This document shows positions 46,060 to 54,691 of a DNA stretch of 64,000 nt, piece after piece. The DNA lies in contig JAFEAJ010000056.1 in NCBI GenBank assembly GCA_018266455.1, positions 1 to 64,000 of the forward strand, in the 5' to 3' direction. The translations under genes and the position numbers were made by a program. The notes under the pieces are model-generated. The model had not been told where the DNA came from. It did not search any database and was given only the letters and a program-made list of their open reading frames with translations. This DNA is from Bacteroidota bacterium (GTDB lineage: Bacteria > Bacteroidota > Bacteroidia > Chitinophagales > Chitinophagaceae). Numbering within the stretch: the stretch's first letter is position 1; every line of letters begins with the position of its first letter.

Positions 46060-46128
46060 AAAATCAAACCGATTCAATAACAGGCCACTTATTATCCACG
46101 TGGCCCATTACTTTTTTGGCCATCAAAT

Positions 46129-49100
46129 TTATTTACCCGTGAGCCTTAAGGAGCCAATCCCTACTTCATTTTTTTCTTTATCATCTTTCGGCCTGCTCAC
46201 AATATACAAGTTATGAAAACTGCCATCAGCAACAGGCTGAAATTGGCTATATGCCACATTCTCAAACCCTCTCTTTTTAGGATTTGCTGCCGCTGGCGGC
46301 GCCAGTTCTGCTGTTCCCAATAATTTCCCCCCTGGCGCGTCAAGGTGCAATTCAAAAACATATCCCGATAAGGGCGCTTTTTCATAACCCACCATCATGG
46401 ATGCCGCAACAATGCCTGAGAGATCTACATGATCGATGCTGAACCATCCATCGCCCTTAGGCGGCACCATATAATGAACACCGTTGTCATCATAAGTATC
46501 ATATCCTTTCATATTTTTCACTCCGTTAAAATGAACGTTGCTGCTGTGCAACACAAGGGTAGTGCTACCCGTCAAAGGTTTGATCCCTTCCCCTCCCCGG
46601 TCAGTATAACTTGCAGAAATGATCAGCGCAGATTTGTCGTTCAACGGTTTGCCCAATGTGGGCTTAAGTGCGCCTGAAGAGGCAAGCGAGGGTTTTGTGT
46701 TTGCTTTTTGCCCAATCGTTAATATCCATTGGACGATTGTTGCAACATCATGCTGAGCAATATCCGGGTGTGCCGCCATCATCGTTTCGCCCCATACCCC
46801 TCCCCCGCCATTTTTGATTTTGTTGATCAGGTAATCAACAGCGCCTGCTTTGCCTGCATATTTTGCGGCGACTAATGTGAATGCCGGCCCTATAGATTTC
46901 TCATCTACCTTATGGCAAGTCTTGCAATCATAGCTCATCATCAGCGTTTTTCCTGTTGCGGCAGCAGTCGCCTGTTGGTGGCCCTGGGGGATTGCTGCTT
47001 TATCCGGGGTTTCAAGATATTCTGCAGAAACATACAACCCCTCCATCTTTCGTGCAGATGCCGTATCGTCATCGTTTATGCTTACTTGATATTTCACCTC
47101 CTTATCAGGAAAGTAAAAAGATTTGTTGCCATCAATATCAATATTCACGGTTGGTTGCAAGTTGCCAGCATACACGTTCAGCACATCGCTTTTTACTACT
47201 GCTCCCTGCGCATCTTTCACTTCAACAAAAACCTGATAATCGCCGGCTTTTTTATAAGTAGTGCTTGCTTCGGGCACGGTGGTCTCAACCGTTGCGCCGT
47301 TCCCGAAATTCCAAGAATATTTCATGGGCTCCTGCTCAGGATCTCTGGCTGCTACTTTTGCTTTCACTGTAAATGGCAGGTCGCCAGTTTCTTTATCAAT
47401 ACTGATAGAAGAAATTTTTGGCGGGCGGTTACCGCCATTGTAATCAACCCTGGCAAGACCGGCATCAGGATTTTTTTGAAACCAACCTGTGCCGTATTCA
47501 AGGAAATACAGCCTGCCATCAGGACCTAATTCAACATCAATCGGGGAGTTGAATTTTGTACCGGGCATAAATGGCTCCATCCTGTCATAATCGCCATTGG
47601 GCAACATGGTTACCGGCTTGATGAACCCGCGTATCCATTCATAAAAGAAAAATTTCCCGTCATAATAAGAAGGGTATCTTGTTTCTTTCGGGTACATATC
47701 GCTGTAGTAAACAGGCCCTGCCATAGCGCAACGGCCTCCGGATCCTACCGAAGGGAAATCAGGCGAATTCGCATAAGGGTACCAAATGAAGGCGGGCTGC
47801 GCAGGAGGAAGTTTTTCTAACCCGGTGTTGTTACGTGAATTGTTTACCGGGTTTGCAGGATCGAAAAAATCTCCTGATTTACCGGTTGCATAATCATACC
47901 TGCGATAAGGATAGTTGTTGCCAATAAAATATGGCCAGCCAAAAAAACCTGCTTTCCGGGCCTGGTTCACTTCATCATATCCCCTTGGGCCCCTGGTAGC
48001 AAAGCTGTCCTCATTGGCATCAGGCCCAACTTCGCCCCAATATAAGAATCCATTTTTCTGGTCTACAGCAATACGGTAAGGGTTGCGGTCGCCCATCACA
48101 TAAATTTCAGGGCGCGTCTTTGCCATTCCTTTCGGGAACAGGTTGCCATCAGGAATTTCATAAGTGCCATCATCCTTTACTTTAATGCGAAGTATTTTCC
48201 CGCGCAGGTCGTTCGTGTTGCCGGCACCGCGCTGGTCATCATATTGCAGGTGCCCCGGGCGGTCATCCAGCGGCGCATACCCATGGCTCACAAAAGGCTG
48301 GCCAGGCTCATCGAAAGGCGTAGTATTATCACCGGTAGAAACGAACAGTGATTTATCGGGGCCAAATGCGATGGAGCCGCCCGTATGGCAGCAAATCTCA
48401 CGCTGTTCATAAAATTGTAAAATTATTTTTTCTGACTTTGGGTCGATGGTGTCTTTTTCCAGCGTAAACCTTGAAAGGCGGTTAACAGACGTATCAGCAG
48501 GGCTATAGAAAACATATACCCAGTGGTTCTTTGCAAAATCAGGGTCGGCTTTAATTCCCAGCAGCCCTTCCTCTGAATTTGCTTTTGCAGTTTTTGTTTT
48601 GAAATACACATCTAAAAAACCAACCTGCTTTACCTGTTTTGAATCATTCTTATATAATAAGATTTCTCCCCGGCGCTGTGAAATCAGCACATCAAGATTT
48701 GGGAGCACGCTCAGTTCGGTGGGCTCGAAGAAAACGCCCTGCACCAATTGCGTTTTAGTAAAGCGGTCTTCATCGGGTGCAAATTCGCTGTGCGCCTTGG
48801 CATAATCTAATGGCCTGTTATCCCCGATTGCATATTTAATGCCCCCCAGCAGGTGTTTCAGGTAAAGCGGCTCGGAGTACGATTCTTCTGTGTGCCCCAG
48901 CTCAGTATAAAAAACACGGCCGCCATCAAATTCATGATACCATGCCATCGGGTGCACATCGCCGTTTTTTCCTCCTTCGTAAGATTTTTCATCAATAGTT
49001 AGCAACACATGTATATCGTTACTGATTTTTTTGAAATTATACCATTCGTCTGTCCTTGTCCATATATCCGGAAGGCTGTCCGTAGACGGGTGATTTTTAT

Positions 49101-49551
49101 CTTTCACCAAAAGTTTTGCCTGCTGAATTTGCGGGTGGCTCATGAAATAAGCGCCAATCATCCTGCCATACCACCCCCAGTCGTACTCCGCATCAGAAGC
49201 GGCGTGAATGCCCACAAACCCGCCTCCTGCCTGTATGTAGCGCTCCAATGCAATTTCCTGGTTACCGCTCAGGATATCGCCGGTTGAATTCAGGAAAACG
49301 ATGGCTGAATATTTTTTCAGGGTATCCTCTTCAAACAAGGATGCATCAGTAGTGGTATCTACATTAAAGCCATTTGATGCGCCAAGGTCCTGTATGGCCC
49401 TAATGCCAACAGGAATAGAAGAATGATGAAAGCCTGCTGTCTTTGTAAAAACCAAAATACGTGACTTGCCATTCCGTTGTTGCGAACAGGAAATAAGAAC
49501 TACAAAAAAGAAAAAAACAACAGAAGCGCAAAAGAGCAATTTTTTTGACAT
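46129..49551 (-). CDS. multidomain lipoprotein: ThuA + PQQ-type sugar dehydrogenase + PKD + cytochrome c + C-terminal carbohydrate-binding domain
   Basis: 1140 residues. Lipoprotein signal (lipobox Cys in VVLISCSQQ). ThuA glutamine-amidotransferase-like domain about 28-245 (RILVFTKTAGFHHSSIPVG, GGFVGIHAASD, YFMSHPQIQQAKLLV, VHPMAWYHEFDGGRVFYTEL). Glucose/sorbosone dehydrogenase propeller about 255-690 (EERLLGIKAD-type blade here reading EEGLLGIKADPDF, REICCHTGGSIAFGPD, GNTNDLRGKILRIKV, GDRNPYRIAVD). PKD domain about 705-800, c-type heme site CKTCHKVDEKSIGPAF near 880, and a CBM6-like C-terminus. Family knowledge: such fusions occur in Bacteroidota and probably oxidise sugars in the periplasm, passing electrons to the attached cytochrome. 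Substrate unknown. Confidence 0.9.
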   Translation of the reverse strand: MSKKLLFCASVVFFFFVVLISCSQQRNGKSRILVFTKTAGFHHSSIPVGIRAIQDLGASNGFNVDTTTDASLFEEDTLKKYSAIVFLNSTGDILSGNQEIALERYIQAGGGFVGIHAASDAEYDWGWYGRMIGAYFMSHPQIQQAKLLVKDKNHPSTDSLPDIWTRTDEWYNFKKISNDIHVLLTIDEKSYEGGKNGDVHPMAWYHEFDGGRVFYTELGHTEESYSEPLYLKHLLGGIKYAIGDNRPLDYAKAHSEFAPDEDRFTKTQLVQGVFFEPTELSVLPNLDVLISQRRGEILLYKNDSKQVKQVGFLDVYFKTKTAKANSEEGLLGIKADPDFAKNHWVYVFYSPADTSVNRLSRFTLEKDTIDPKSEKIILQFYEQREICCHTGGSIAFGPDKSLFVSTGDNTTPFDEPGQPFVSHGYAPLDDRPGHLQYDDQRGAGNTNDLRGKILRIKVKDDGTYEIPDGNLFPKGMAKTRPEIYVMGDRNPYRIAVDQKNGFLYWGEVGPDANEDSFATRGPRGYDEVNQARKAGFFGWPYFIGNNYPYRRYDYATGKSGDFFDPANPVNNSRNNTGLEKLPPAQPAFIWYPYANSPDFPSVGSGGRCAMAGPVYYSDMYPKETRYPSYYDGKFFFYEWIRGFIKPVTMLPNGDYDRMEPFMPGTKFNSPIDVELGPDGRLYFLEYGTGWFQKNPDAGLARVDYNGGNRPPKISSISIDKETGDLPFTVKAKVAARDPEQEPMKYSWNFGNGATVETTVPEASTTYKKAGDYQVFVEVKDAQGAVVKSDVLNVYAGNLQPTVNIDIDGNKSFYFPDKEVKYQVSINDDDTASARKMEGLYVSAEYLETPDKAAIPQGHQQATAAATGKTLMMSYDCKTCHKVDEKSIGPAFTLVAAKYAGKAGAVDYLINKIKNGGGGVWGETMMAAHPDIAQHDVATIVQWILTIGQKANTKPSLASSGALKPTLGKPLNDKSALIISASYTDRGGEGIKPLTGSTTLVLHSSNVHFNGVKNMKGYDTYDDNGVHYMVPPKGDGWFSIDHVDLSGIVAASMMVGYEKAPLSGYVFELHLDAPGGKLLGTAELAPPAAANPKKRGFENVAYSQFQPVADGSFHNLYIVSRPKDDKEKNEVGIGSLRLTGK

Positions 49552-49851
49552 GGCATGAAGCAGTTTGAATGATGTTGATGGAACTAAAATAATCTGTCAA
49601 TATCCAACAATTATCAGTCTTTGCAAAATAAAATAGACAATGCAGCCCTGTTTATAAAAAAGTGCTGATTGCCCCAAAAAATGCCAGAGCTAGGCTTCCT
49701 GCAATTCCTTATTGGTGTGGCTGCCTTCATTTAACATTGTCGTAGTCTTAATCCATTTTCCAATATAAGTTATCTTTTTTGGGGTCAGTATTTGATTGGC
49801 GATCTGCCTCCCGCTTCTTTGTGATTGATGGAAGCAATATTCCTTGTCTTA
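49552..49851. other. intergenic spacer upstream of the ThuA fusion gene
   Basis: About 300 bp with no gene or recognisable element. It should contain the promoter of the ThuA fusion gene on the minus strand, but no full TTTG-N19-21-TAnnTTTG match was seen. The MITE-like element follows directly. Confidence 0.4.
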
Positions 49852-50002
49852 GAGGTTATTTAAAAATGATTTCAGGAATTTCATATAGCAGCAGTTCAAC
49901 TTTTCTAAAGTCTGTAATTGATGATAAATTGGATAATCCTGTATAAGCTTTGGAAAAGATTCAACTTGCTGGCTGTTCCAATAATCATTTTTAAACAGCT
50001 TC
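49852..50002. mobile_element. MITE-like element, copy 2 (151 bp)
   Basis: Left end GAGGTTATTTAAAAATGATT (49852-49871) and right end, minus strand, GAAGCTGTTTAAAAATGATT (50002-49983) match at 17 of 20 positions. Direct repeats TTA flank both sides (49849-49851 and 50003-50005), as expected for a 3-bp target duplication. Internal arms around TTTTCTAAAG and CTTTGGAAAA pair as in copy 1, and AGCTTTGGAAAAG is shared. No transposase. Confidence 0.78.
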
Positions 50003-50106
50003 TTAGAATTGTAAATAAGATAACCACAAGTGCAATAAAATAATTTCCGCTCCAAGCAGCAATGCGCTGTCGAAATACGCTTGTCCTTATTTCATTGGTT
50101 TTCCAA

Positions 50107-51159
50107 TTAATTCTTCAAGCTTGCCATATCAACCACAAACCGGTATTTCACATCGCCTTTTTGTAAACGGTCAAATGCTTCATTGATTTGATTTACCCTG
50201 ATGAGTTCAATATCAGCAGTAATATGGTGTGCTGCACAGAAGTCCAGCACTTCCTGTGTTTCACGAATGCCACCAATGTTTGAACCTGAAAAACTTTTTC
50301 TGCCGTGAACTAAACTAAACGCCCCAACAGGAAGTTGCTCAACTGGTAATCCAACTAAGACCAAAGCGCCATCTACTTTTAAAATCCTGAGAAAAGCATT
50401 TACATCATGGTTTGCCGAAACGGAATCTAAAATCAAATCAAATTTTGATTGTGCTTTCATTTGTTCTCTGTTGGTTGAGAGCACCACCTCATCAGCGCCC
50501 AAACGTTTGGCGTCATCCGCTTTGGAAATTGAAGTAGTGAATACAGTTACTTCTCCGCCCATGGCTTTCGCAATTTTAATGGCAATATGTCCCAGGCCGC
50601 CAATGCCAATGATTCCTACCTTTTTTCCCGGCCCTACATTCCAATGTTTGAAAGGTGAATAGACCGTGATTCCCGCACATAGTATCGGCGCGGCGCTTGC
50701 GAGGTCTAATGTTTCTGGAAAATGGACGGCATAATTCTCATCCACCACAATATTTTCAGAAAAACCTCCGTAAGTGATTCCTCCATGTTTTTTGTCAGGC
50801 GAATTAAATACGATGGTATTGCCGTTTTCACAAAATTGTTCTTCGCCTTCTTTGCAATATTCACATTCACGACAACTATCCACGATACAACCTACGCCCG
50901 CTAAATCGCCAATTTTAAATTTTTGAACATGGTCACCGACGACAGTAACCCTGCCTACAATTTCGTGTCCCGGAACAATCGGATACTTTGTTCCGCCCCA
51001 TTCATCGCGTACTGCATGTAAATCGGAATGGCAAATGCCGCAATACAAAATTTCTATTTGTATATCGTGTGGTGTCACTTCTCTGCGTTGAATATCTAAA
51101 TTCTTCAACGGTGCTTCGGCAGCTTCTGTGCCGAATGCTTTTACTTCGTTTGTGCTCAT
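50107..51159 (-). CDS. NAD(P)-dependent zinc alcohol dehydrogenase (YahK/cinnamyl-alcohol-type)
   Basis: 350 residues. Catalytic zinc Cys in YCGICHSDLHAVRDEWGG, HE in VPGHEIVGRV, and the structural-zinc set GCIVDSCRECEYCKEGEEQFC intact. NADP-type Rossmann VGIIGIGGLGHIAIKIAKAMG. Family knowledge: broad-range aldehyde reductases such as E. coli YahK/Ahr. Cytosolic. It begins 37 bp upstream of a pseudogene fragment and heads or belongs to a minus-strand island of detoxification-type oxidoreductases. In contrast to the ADH at 8985-10019, all zinc ligands are present. Confidence 0.93.
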   Translation of the reverse strand: MSTNEVKAFGTEAAEAPLKNLDIQRREVTPHDIQIEILYCGICHSDLHAVRDEWGGTKYPIVPGHEIVGRVTVVGDHVQKFKIGDLAGVGCIVDSCRECEYCKEGEEQFCENGNTIVFNSPDKKHGGITYGGFSENIVVDENYAVHFPETLDLASAAPILCAGITVYSPFKHWNVGPGKKVGIIGIGGLGHIAIKIAKAMGGEVTVFTTSISKADDAKRLGADEVVLSTNREQMKAQSKFDLILDSVSANHDVNAFLRILKVDGALVLVGLPVEQLPVGAFSLVHGRKSFSGSNIGGIRETQEVLDFCAAHHITADIELIRVNQINEAFDRLQKGDVKYRFVVDMASLKN

Positions 51160-51196
51160 ATTTATTTAATTTTTTTTATTAGTTGGGTTTGCTGAT

Positions 51197-51331
51197 TCAT
51201 AGATTTTCATTGATATGGTTTTTCGGGTTTTGAATTACTGTCGCCATAAATGCAGCAACGCTTTTTCGTGAAATTGCGTGTCCTGTTTTTTCCATGGCTT
51301 TTACGCTGTTTTGGGTCATTGGAATTCCAAA
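51197..51331 (-). pseudogene. 3-prime remnant of an NAD(P)H-binding (SDR-type) gene
   Basis: Read on the minus strand, 41 codons from ATG 51319 to the TGA at 51197 encode HAISRKSVAAFMATVIQNP and further residues. These align with the last about 40 residues of the intact protein at 55636-56202 (SAISRKSIAAFVASLIQHP). No upstream part of the gene survives between here and the SDR gene at 51404. It looks like the tail left after deletion or recombination of a second copy. Confidence 0.75.
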
Positions 51332-51403
51332 TTTAAAGATTTGCAAATTATTTCTGAACTAATGTAAGAACCTGTATTGTGTCAGGCATTTTTTTTGAAT
51401 TTA

Positions 51404-52222
51404 TTACTCAAATAAAATACGGGAAAGGTTTTGCCGGAAACCTTCTTTTCCTTTTTCCAAACGTTCTGCATACATTTCGTTTGCATCTACACCTGCTACA
51501 TACCTGATTTGGTCTTTACCATCGGTTACCGTATTGAAAACCGATTCCGCAATCAATTCGGGCGTGGAAACTTTGGACATGTCGCCCATCATATATTCAA
51601 TAAACTTTTTAGAAAGCTTCTCGTATTCGGGTAATTGCGATTTGTCGAGATTCTTCAATCCAAAGTCGGTATAAACTACGCCGGGTGCAATGGTTTTAAC
51701 TTGTATGTTGTAGGGATGAAGTTCGTAATACAAGGATTCTGTAAAGCCCTCGACCGCCCATTTTGAGGCATTGTAGATGGAATCGAAAGGAAAGCCGACA
51801 ATTCCGGCCATCGAGGTCGTGTTGATAAACAGACCGCTATTTTGTTTTTTGAAGTGCGGCACAAATGCACGGGTAACCCTTATTACTCCTAATAAATTGG
51901 TGTTTAATTGGTTGATGATTCTTTCGTCTGATAGCGTTTCAATTGGACCGCTAAGCCCGTAGCCTGCATTGTTGAATACCACATCAATTTTATGTTTTTC
52001 GGTTACCGCTTTTACAACGTTTTCAATTTGTCCGGCATTCGATACATCGAGTGCAACTACTTCTACGTTGTTTAACTGTCGTAATCCGCTGTCTTTTTCA
52101 GGCGTTCTCATGGTTGCGATAACGCTCCAGCCTTTTGATGAGAATAGTTTTGCAGTTGCTTTCCCTATGCCTGATGAGGCTCCGGTTATAAAAATTGTCT
52201 TTTTCATTTTATGCTTTTTCAT
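51404..52222 (-). CDS. SDR family oxidoreductase
   Basis: 272 residues (or 267 from Met6 at 52207, which gives the usual MKKTIFITGASSG start). Classical SDR: TGASSGIGKA cofactor loop, VVFNNAGYG, INTTSMAGI with catalytic Ser, and YNASKWAVEG with Tyr and Lys, then KTIAPGVVYTDFG. Family knowledge: NAD(P)-dependent reductases of carbonyl compounds; the form resembles the broadly distributed retinol-dehydrogenase-like branch. It belongs to the minus-strand island of oxidoreductases downstream of the tandem lipoproteins. Substrate unknown. Confidence 0.9.
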   Translation of the reverse strand: MKKHKMKKTIFITGASSGIGKATAKLFSSKGWSVIATMRTPEKDSGLRQLNNVEVVALDVSNAGQIENVVKAVTEKHKIDVVFNNAGYGLSGPIETLSDERIINQLNTNLLGVIRVTRAFVPHFKKQNSGLFINTTSMAGIVGFPFDSIYNASKWAVEGFTESLYYELHPYNIQVKTIAPGVVYTDFGLKNLDKSQLPEYEKLSKKFIEYMMGDMSKVSTPELIAESVFNTVTDGKDQIRYVAGVDANEMYAERLEKGKEGFRQNLSRILFE

Positions 52223-52250
52223 TTGGAAATTAGATTTGTTTGCTCAATTA

Positions 52251-52856
52251 TTAGTTTGTTCTTTCGTATTGTATTTTGGCGTCATTGTCAAAGATTACCC
52301 ATTTATAGTCGGCATAATCTGTTCGGGGCAGGTGGTCGTTCATTCGTGCATAGCTCCATCCTTTTGGAAAAACTCCATAATCTTTACCCTCGATAATATA
52401 CTGATAGTCTCTGTTCAGATAGGTGAGAACCACGATGTCGTTGTCTGCTTTCCAGAGTTGTAAGTTGGGTTGGGTTATCAAAACGCCACCAAGGATATCG
52501 TCCGTTCCTCTGCGGCTCAATAAAGAATCGCTAATTTCGTCCGGAAGCGTAATTTCTATATTGCCTTGTGCGTCTATCGTTCCAATTTTTCCGATAGATT
52601 TTACATTTTTCCGTTCTGTAATATCCGGACTTATGAAGCCCATAATGTCTTGTGCGTTGCCATTGTACAGGTTTTTCCCGTTCGAACTTCGGGTATAAAC
52701 TTTATAATGTACGGGCTTTATCCTTTTACCATCGTTCTTTTGAATTATTTCACCCGGAACATCTTCTTTACTTTCTGTTTTTTTAGTATTGTTGTTACAA
52801 GCAACCAGTACTATGGACAATAGCCCTACTATCATTAAACTTTTTAAAATTTTCAT
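52251..52856 (-). CDS. hypothetical lipoprotein, tandem copy 1 (intact)
   Basis: 201 residues with a lipoprotein signal (SIVLVACNNNTKK, Cys about 20). The rest (VHYKVYTRSSNGKNLYNGNA, IGKIGTIDAQGNIEITLPD, GGVLITQPNLQLWKADND, YIIEGKDYGVFPKGWSYARM) matches no family I recognise. The next gene upstream is a near-copy with the same order of motifs. Membrane-anchored, role unknown. Repeated VYTRSSNG and ITLPDEISDSLL suggest a beta-rich fold. Confidence 0.8.
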   Translation of the reverse strand: MKILKSLMIVGLLSIVLVACNNNTKKTESKEDVPGEIIQKNDGKRIKPVHYKVYTRSSNGKNLYNGNAQDIMGFISPDITERKNVKSIGKIGTIDAQGNIEITLPDEISDSLLSRRGTDDILGGVLITQPNLQLWKADNDIVVLTYLNRDYQYIIEGKDYGVFPKGWSYARMNDHLPRTDYADYKWVIFDNDAKIQYERTN

Positions 52857-52924
52857 TTTGATATTTACTTTAGTGATTAACTAATTTTTAGTTTGTTCTT
52901 TCGTATTGAATTTCGAAGTCCTTG

Positions 52925-53494
52925 TCAAAAAATCACCCATTTATAGTCGCCATAATCTGTTCGCGGCAGGTGATCTTTTATTCGTGCGTAGCTCCAACCT
53001 TTGGGAAAAACTACAGAATCTTTTCCCTTGATGATATCCTGATAATCTTTGTTCAGATAGGCGAGTATCACGATATCTGTATCGGCTTTCCAGAGTTGCA
53101 AATTGGGTTGGGTTATCAAAACGCCACCAAGGATATCGCCCGTTCCTCTGCTGAACAATAACGAATCGCTAATTTTGTCAGGAAGTGTAATTTCTATATT
53201 GCCTTTTGCGTCTATCGTTCCTATTTTTCCAATAGATTTTACATTGTGCTGCTCTGTATTATCCAGACTTATGAAGCCCATAATGCCTTGCGCCTGGTCA
53301 TTGTACAGTTTTTCTCCGTTTGAACTCCGGGTATAAACTTTATCATGTACAGGCTTTATCCTCATACTATCGTTCTTTTGGGTTACTTCACCCGGAACAT
53401 CTTCTTTACTTTCTGCTTTTTTAGTATTGTTGTTACAAGCAACCAGTACTATGGACAATAGTCCTACTACCATTAAACTTTTTAAAATTTTCAT
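52925..53494 (-). CDS. hypothetical lipoprotein, tandem copy 2 with C-terminal frameshift
   Basis: 189 residues, closely matching copy 1 along its whole length (signal, VYTRSSNGEKLYND, GTIDAKGNIEITLPDKISD, GGVLITQPNLQLWKAD). It stops at YKWVIF because of a six-T run at 52927-52932 on the minus strand. With one T fewer, the frame continues as DKDFEIQYERTN to a TAA at 52888-52890, matching copy 1 (DNDAKIQYERTN). Either a recent 1-nt slippage or a sequence error. The loss is only about 11 residues, so the product may still work. Confidence 0.8.
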   Translation of the reverse strand: MKILKSLMVVGLLSIVLVACNNNTKKAESKEDVPGEVTQKNDSMRIKPVHDKVYTRSSNGEKLYNDQAQGIMGFISLDNTEQHNVKSIGKIGTIDAKGNIEITLPDKISDSLLFSRGTGDILGGVLITQPNLQLWKADTDIVILAYLNKDYQDIIKGKDSVVFPKGWSYARIKDHLPRTDYGDYKWVIF

Positions 53495-53548
53495 TTTGAT
53501 ATTTTTTAGTGATTAATTATTTGATTTCATTCACTGATGATTTATCAT

Positions 53549-54556
53549 TTATAGCATTGCGATTACAATTCTGCCCATTTCTTCGTTAGCGTCGAGATAG
53601 GCATAAGCTTCGTGTATTTTTTCCAACGGAAAAACTTTGGCGACTTTGGGTGTGAATTTGCCATTGGCAAGGCGTTCTAAAATATAATTTTGGGCTTCTT
53701 CGGCCCTGTTTTTATCGCTCATCATTGCCCCAACAGTATAACCTCTGAAGGTTAATTCTTTTGAAATGATTTGAGGTAATGACAATACCGCAGCTTCACT
53801 CGCGAGAATACCGTATTGTACAATCGTTCCGAAATTGGAAGCGCCTATCACAAGTTGATCTAACAGTGAACCGCCAATAGGATTAAAGGTTACGGAAACA
53901 CCTTTTTGAGATGTAATTTCGGCAATGCGTTCAACGTAATTCTCTTCCCGGGTGGCAATAACATGAGCCGCTCCCAACTGCAAAAGTTTTTCCTTTTTGC
54001 CGGATGTTCGGATAACGGCAATCGGTACTCCGCCCAGGTCGTTTACAATTTGTATGGCTGCCAAACCAACACTGGAAGTTGCTGCAGTGATGGCAACAAA
54101 ATCGCCTTTTTTAATAGTTGAGGCAAAGGTTAATCCACCGTAAGCCGTAAGAAACGGAACCCAAAAAGCGGTGGCTTGTTCCGGTGTCAGGTTTTGTGGA
54201 TATTCAATTAAGAACGAAGCAGGGATTACGGCTTCTTCGCCCAACATTCCATATTTAATTTCGTCCAAACCGAAAGCAGGCGCCACTTTTTTGCCAATCC
54301 AGGAGGGATTAACTCCTTCGCCAACTTCTGTTACCGTACCAGATGCTTCGTACCCTAATTTGGTAGGAAGTTGAGGAACCGGAAATCCGTAATCGGCAAA
54401 TTTATCGGCATTGATAAGCATGCTGTTGTCGCGGCTTATACTGGCTGTATCTATTTTAAGGCGAACTTCTCCTTTTTTTAATTCTTGTGATGGAACTTCA
54501 TCAATTTTTAAATGATCGGTACTTCCAAACTTGTGTAATCTTACAATTTTTGACAT
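53549..54556 (-). CDS. zinc-independent medium-chain reductase (quinone oxidoreductase-like)
   Basis: 335 residues from ATG 54556 (MSKIVRLHKFG). The open frame extends to a TTG at 54580, rejected. MDR fold without zinc ligands: LGYEASGTVTEVGEGV, ATAFWVPFLTAYGGL, GDFVAITAATSSVGLAAIQI, GAAHVIATREENYVER and FPLEKIHEAYAYLD. Family knowledge: NADPH:quinone oxidoreductase/zeta-crystallin-like enzymes reducing reactive carbonyls or quinones. It lies 135 bp downstream of the AraC regulator gene on the same strand, a likely regulatory pairing. Confidence 0.9.
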   Translation of the reverse strand: MSKIVRLHKFGSTDHLKIDEVPSQELKKGEVRLKIDTASISRDNSMLINADKFADYGFPVPQLPTKLGYEASGTVTEVGEGVNPSWIGKKVAPAFGLDEIKYGMLGEEAVIPASFLIEYPQNLTPEQATAFWVPFLTAYGGLTFASTIKKGDFVAITAATSSVGLAAIQIVNDLGGVPIAVIRTSGKKEKLLQLGAAHVIATREENYVERIAEITSQKGVSVTFNPIGGSLLDQLVIGASNFGTIVQYGILASEAAVLSLPQIISKELTFRGYTVGAMMSDKNRAEEAQNYILERLANGKFTPKVAKVFPLEKIHEAYAYLDANEEMGRIVIAML

Positions 54557-54691
54557 GATGTTGTTTTTTAAATTTGACAATGCAAAATTACATGCCTGTC
54601 AAAGCATATCCTTACGGATTTAAAACCAAAAATTACAAAAATCAAATCTGGTTGATTTTTATTCTTGACCGAAGACAGAGAAGGGGGATAA

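Noticed and set aside
49849..50055. 68-codon minus-strand frame considered as a small gene
   Set aside because: It lies mostly inside the MITE-like element copy 2, and the protein has no recognisable motif.
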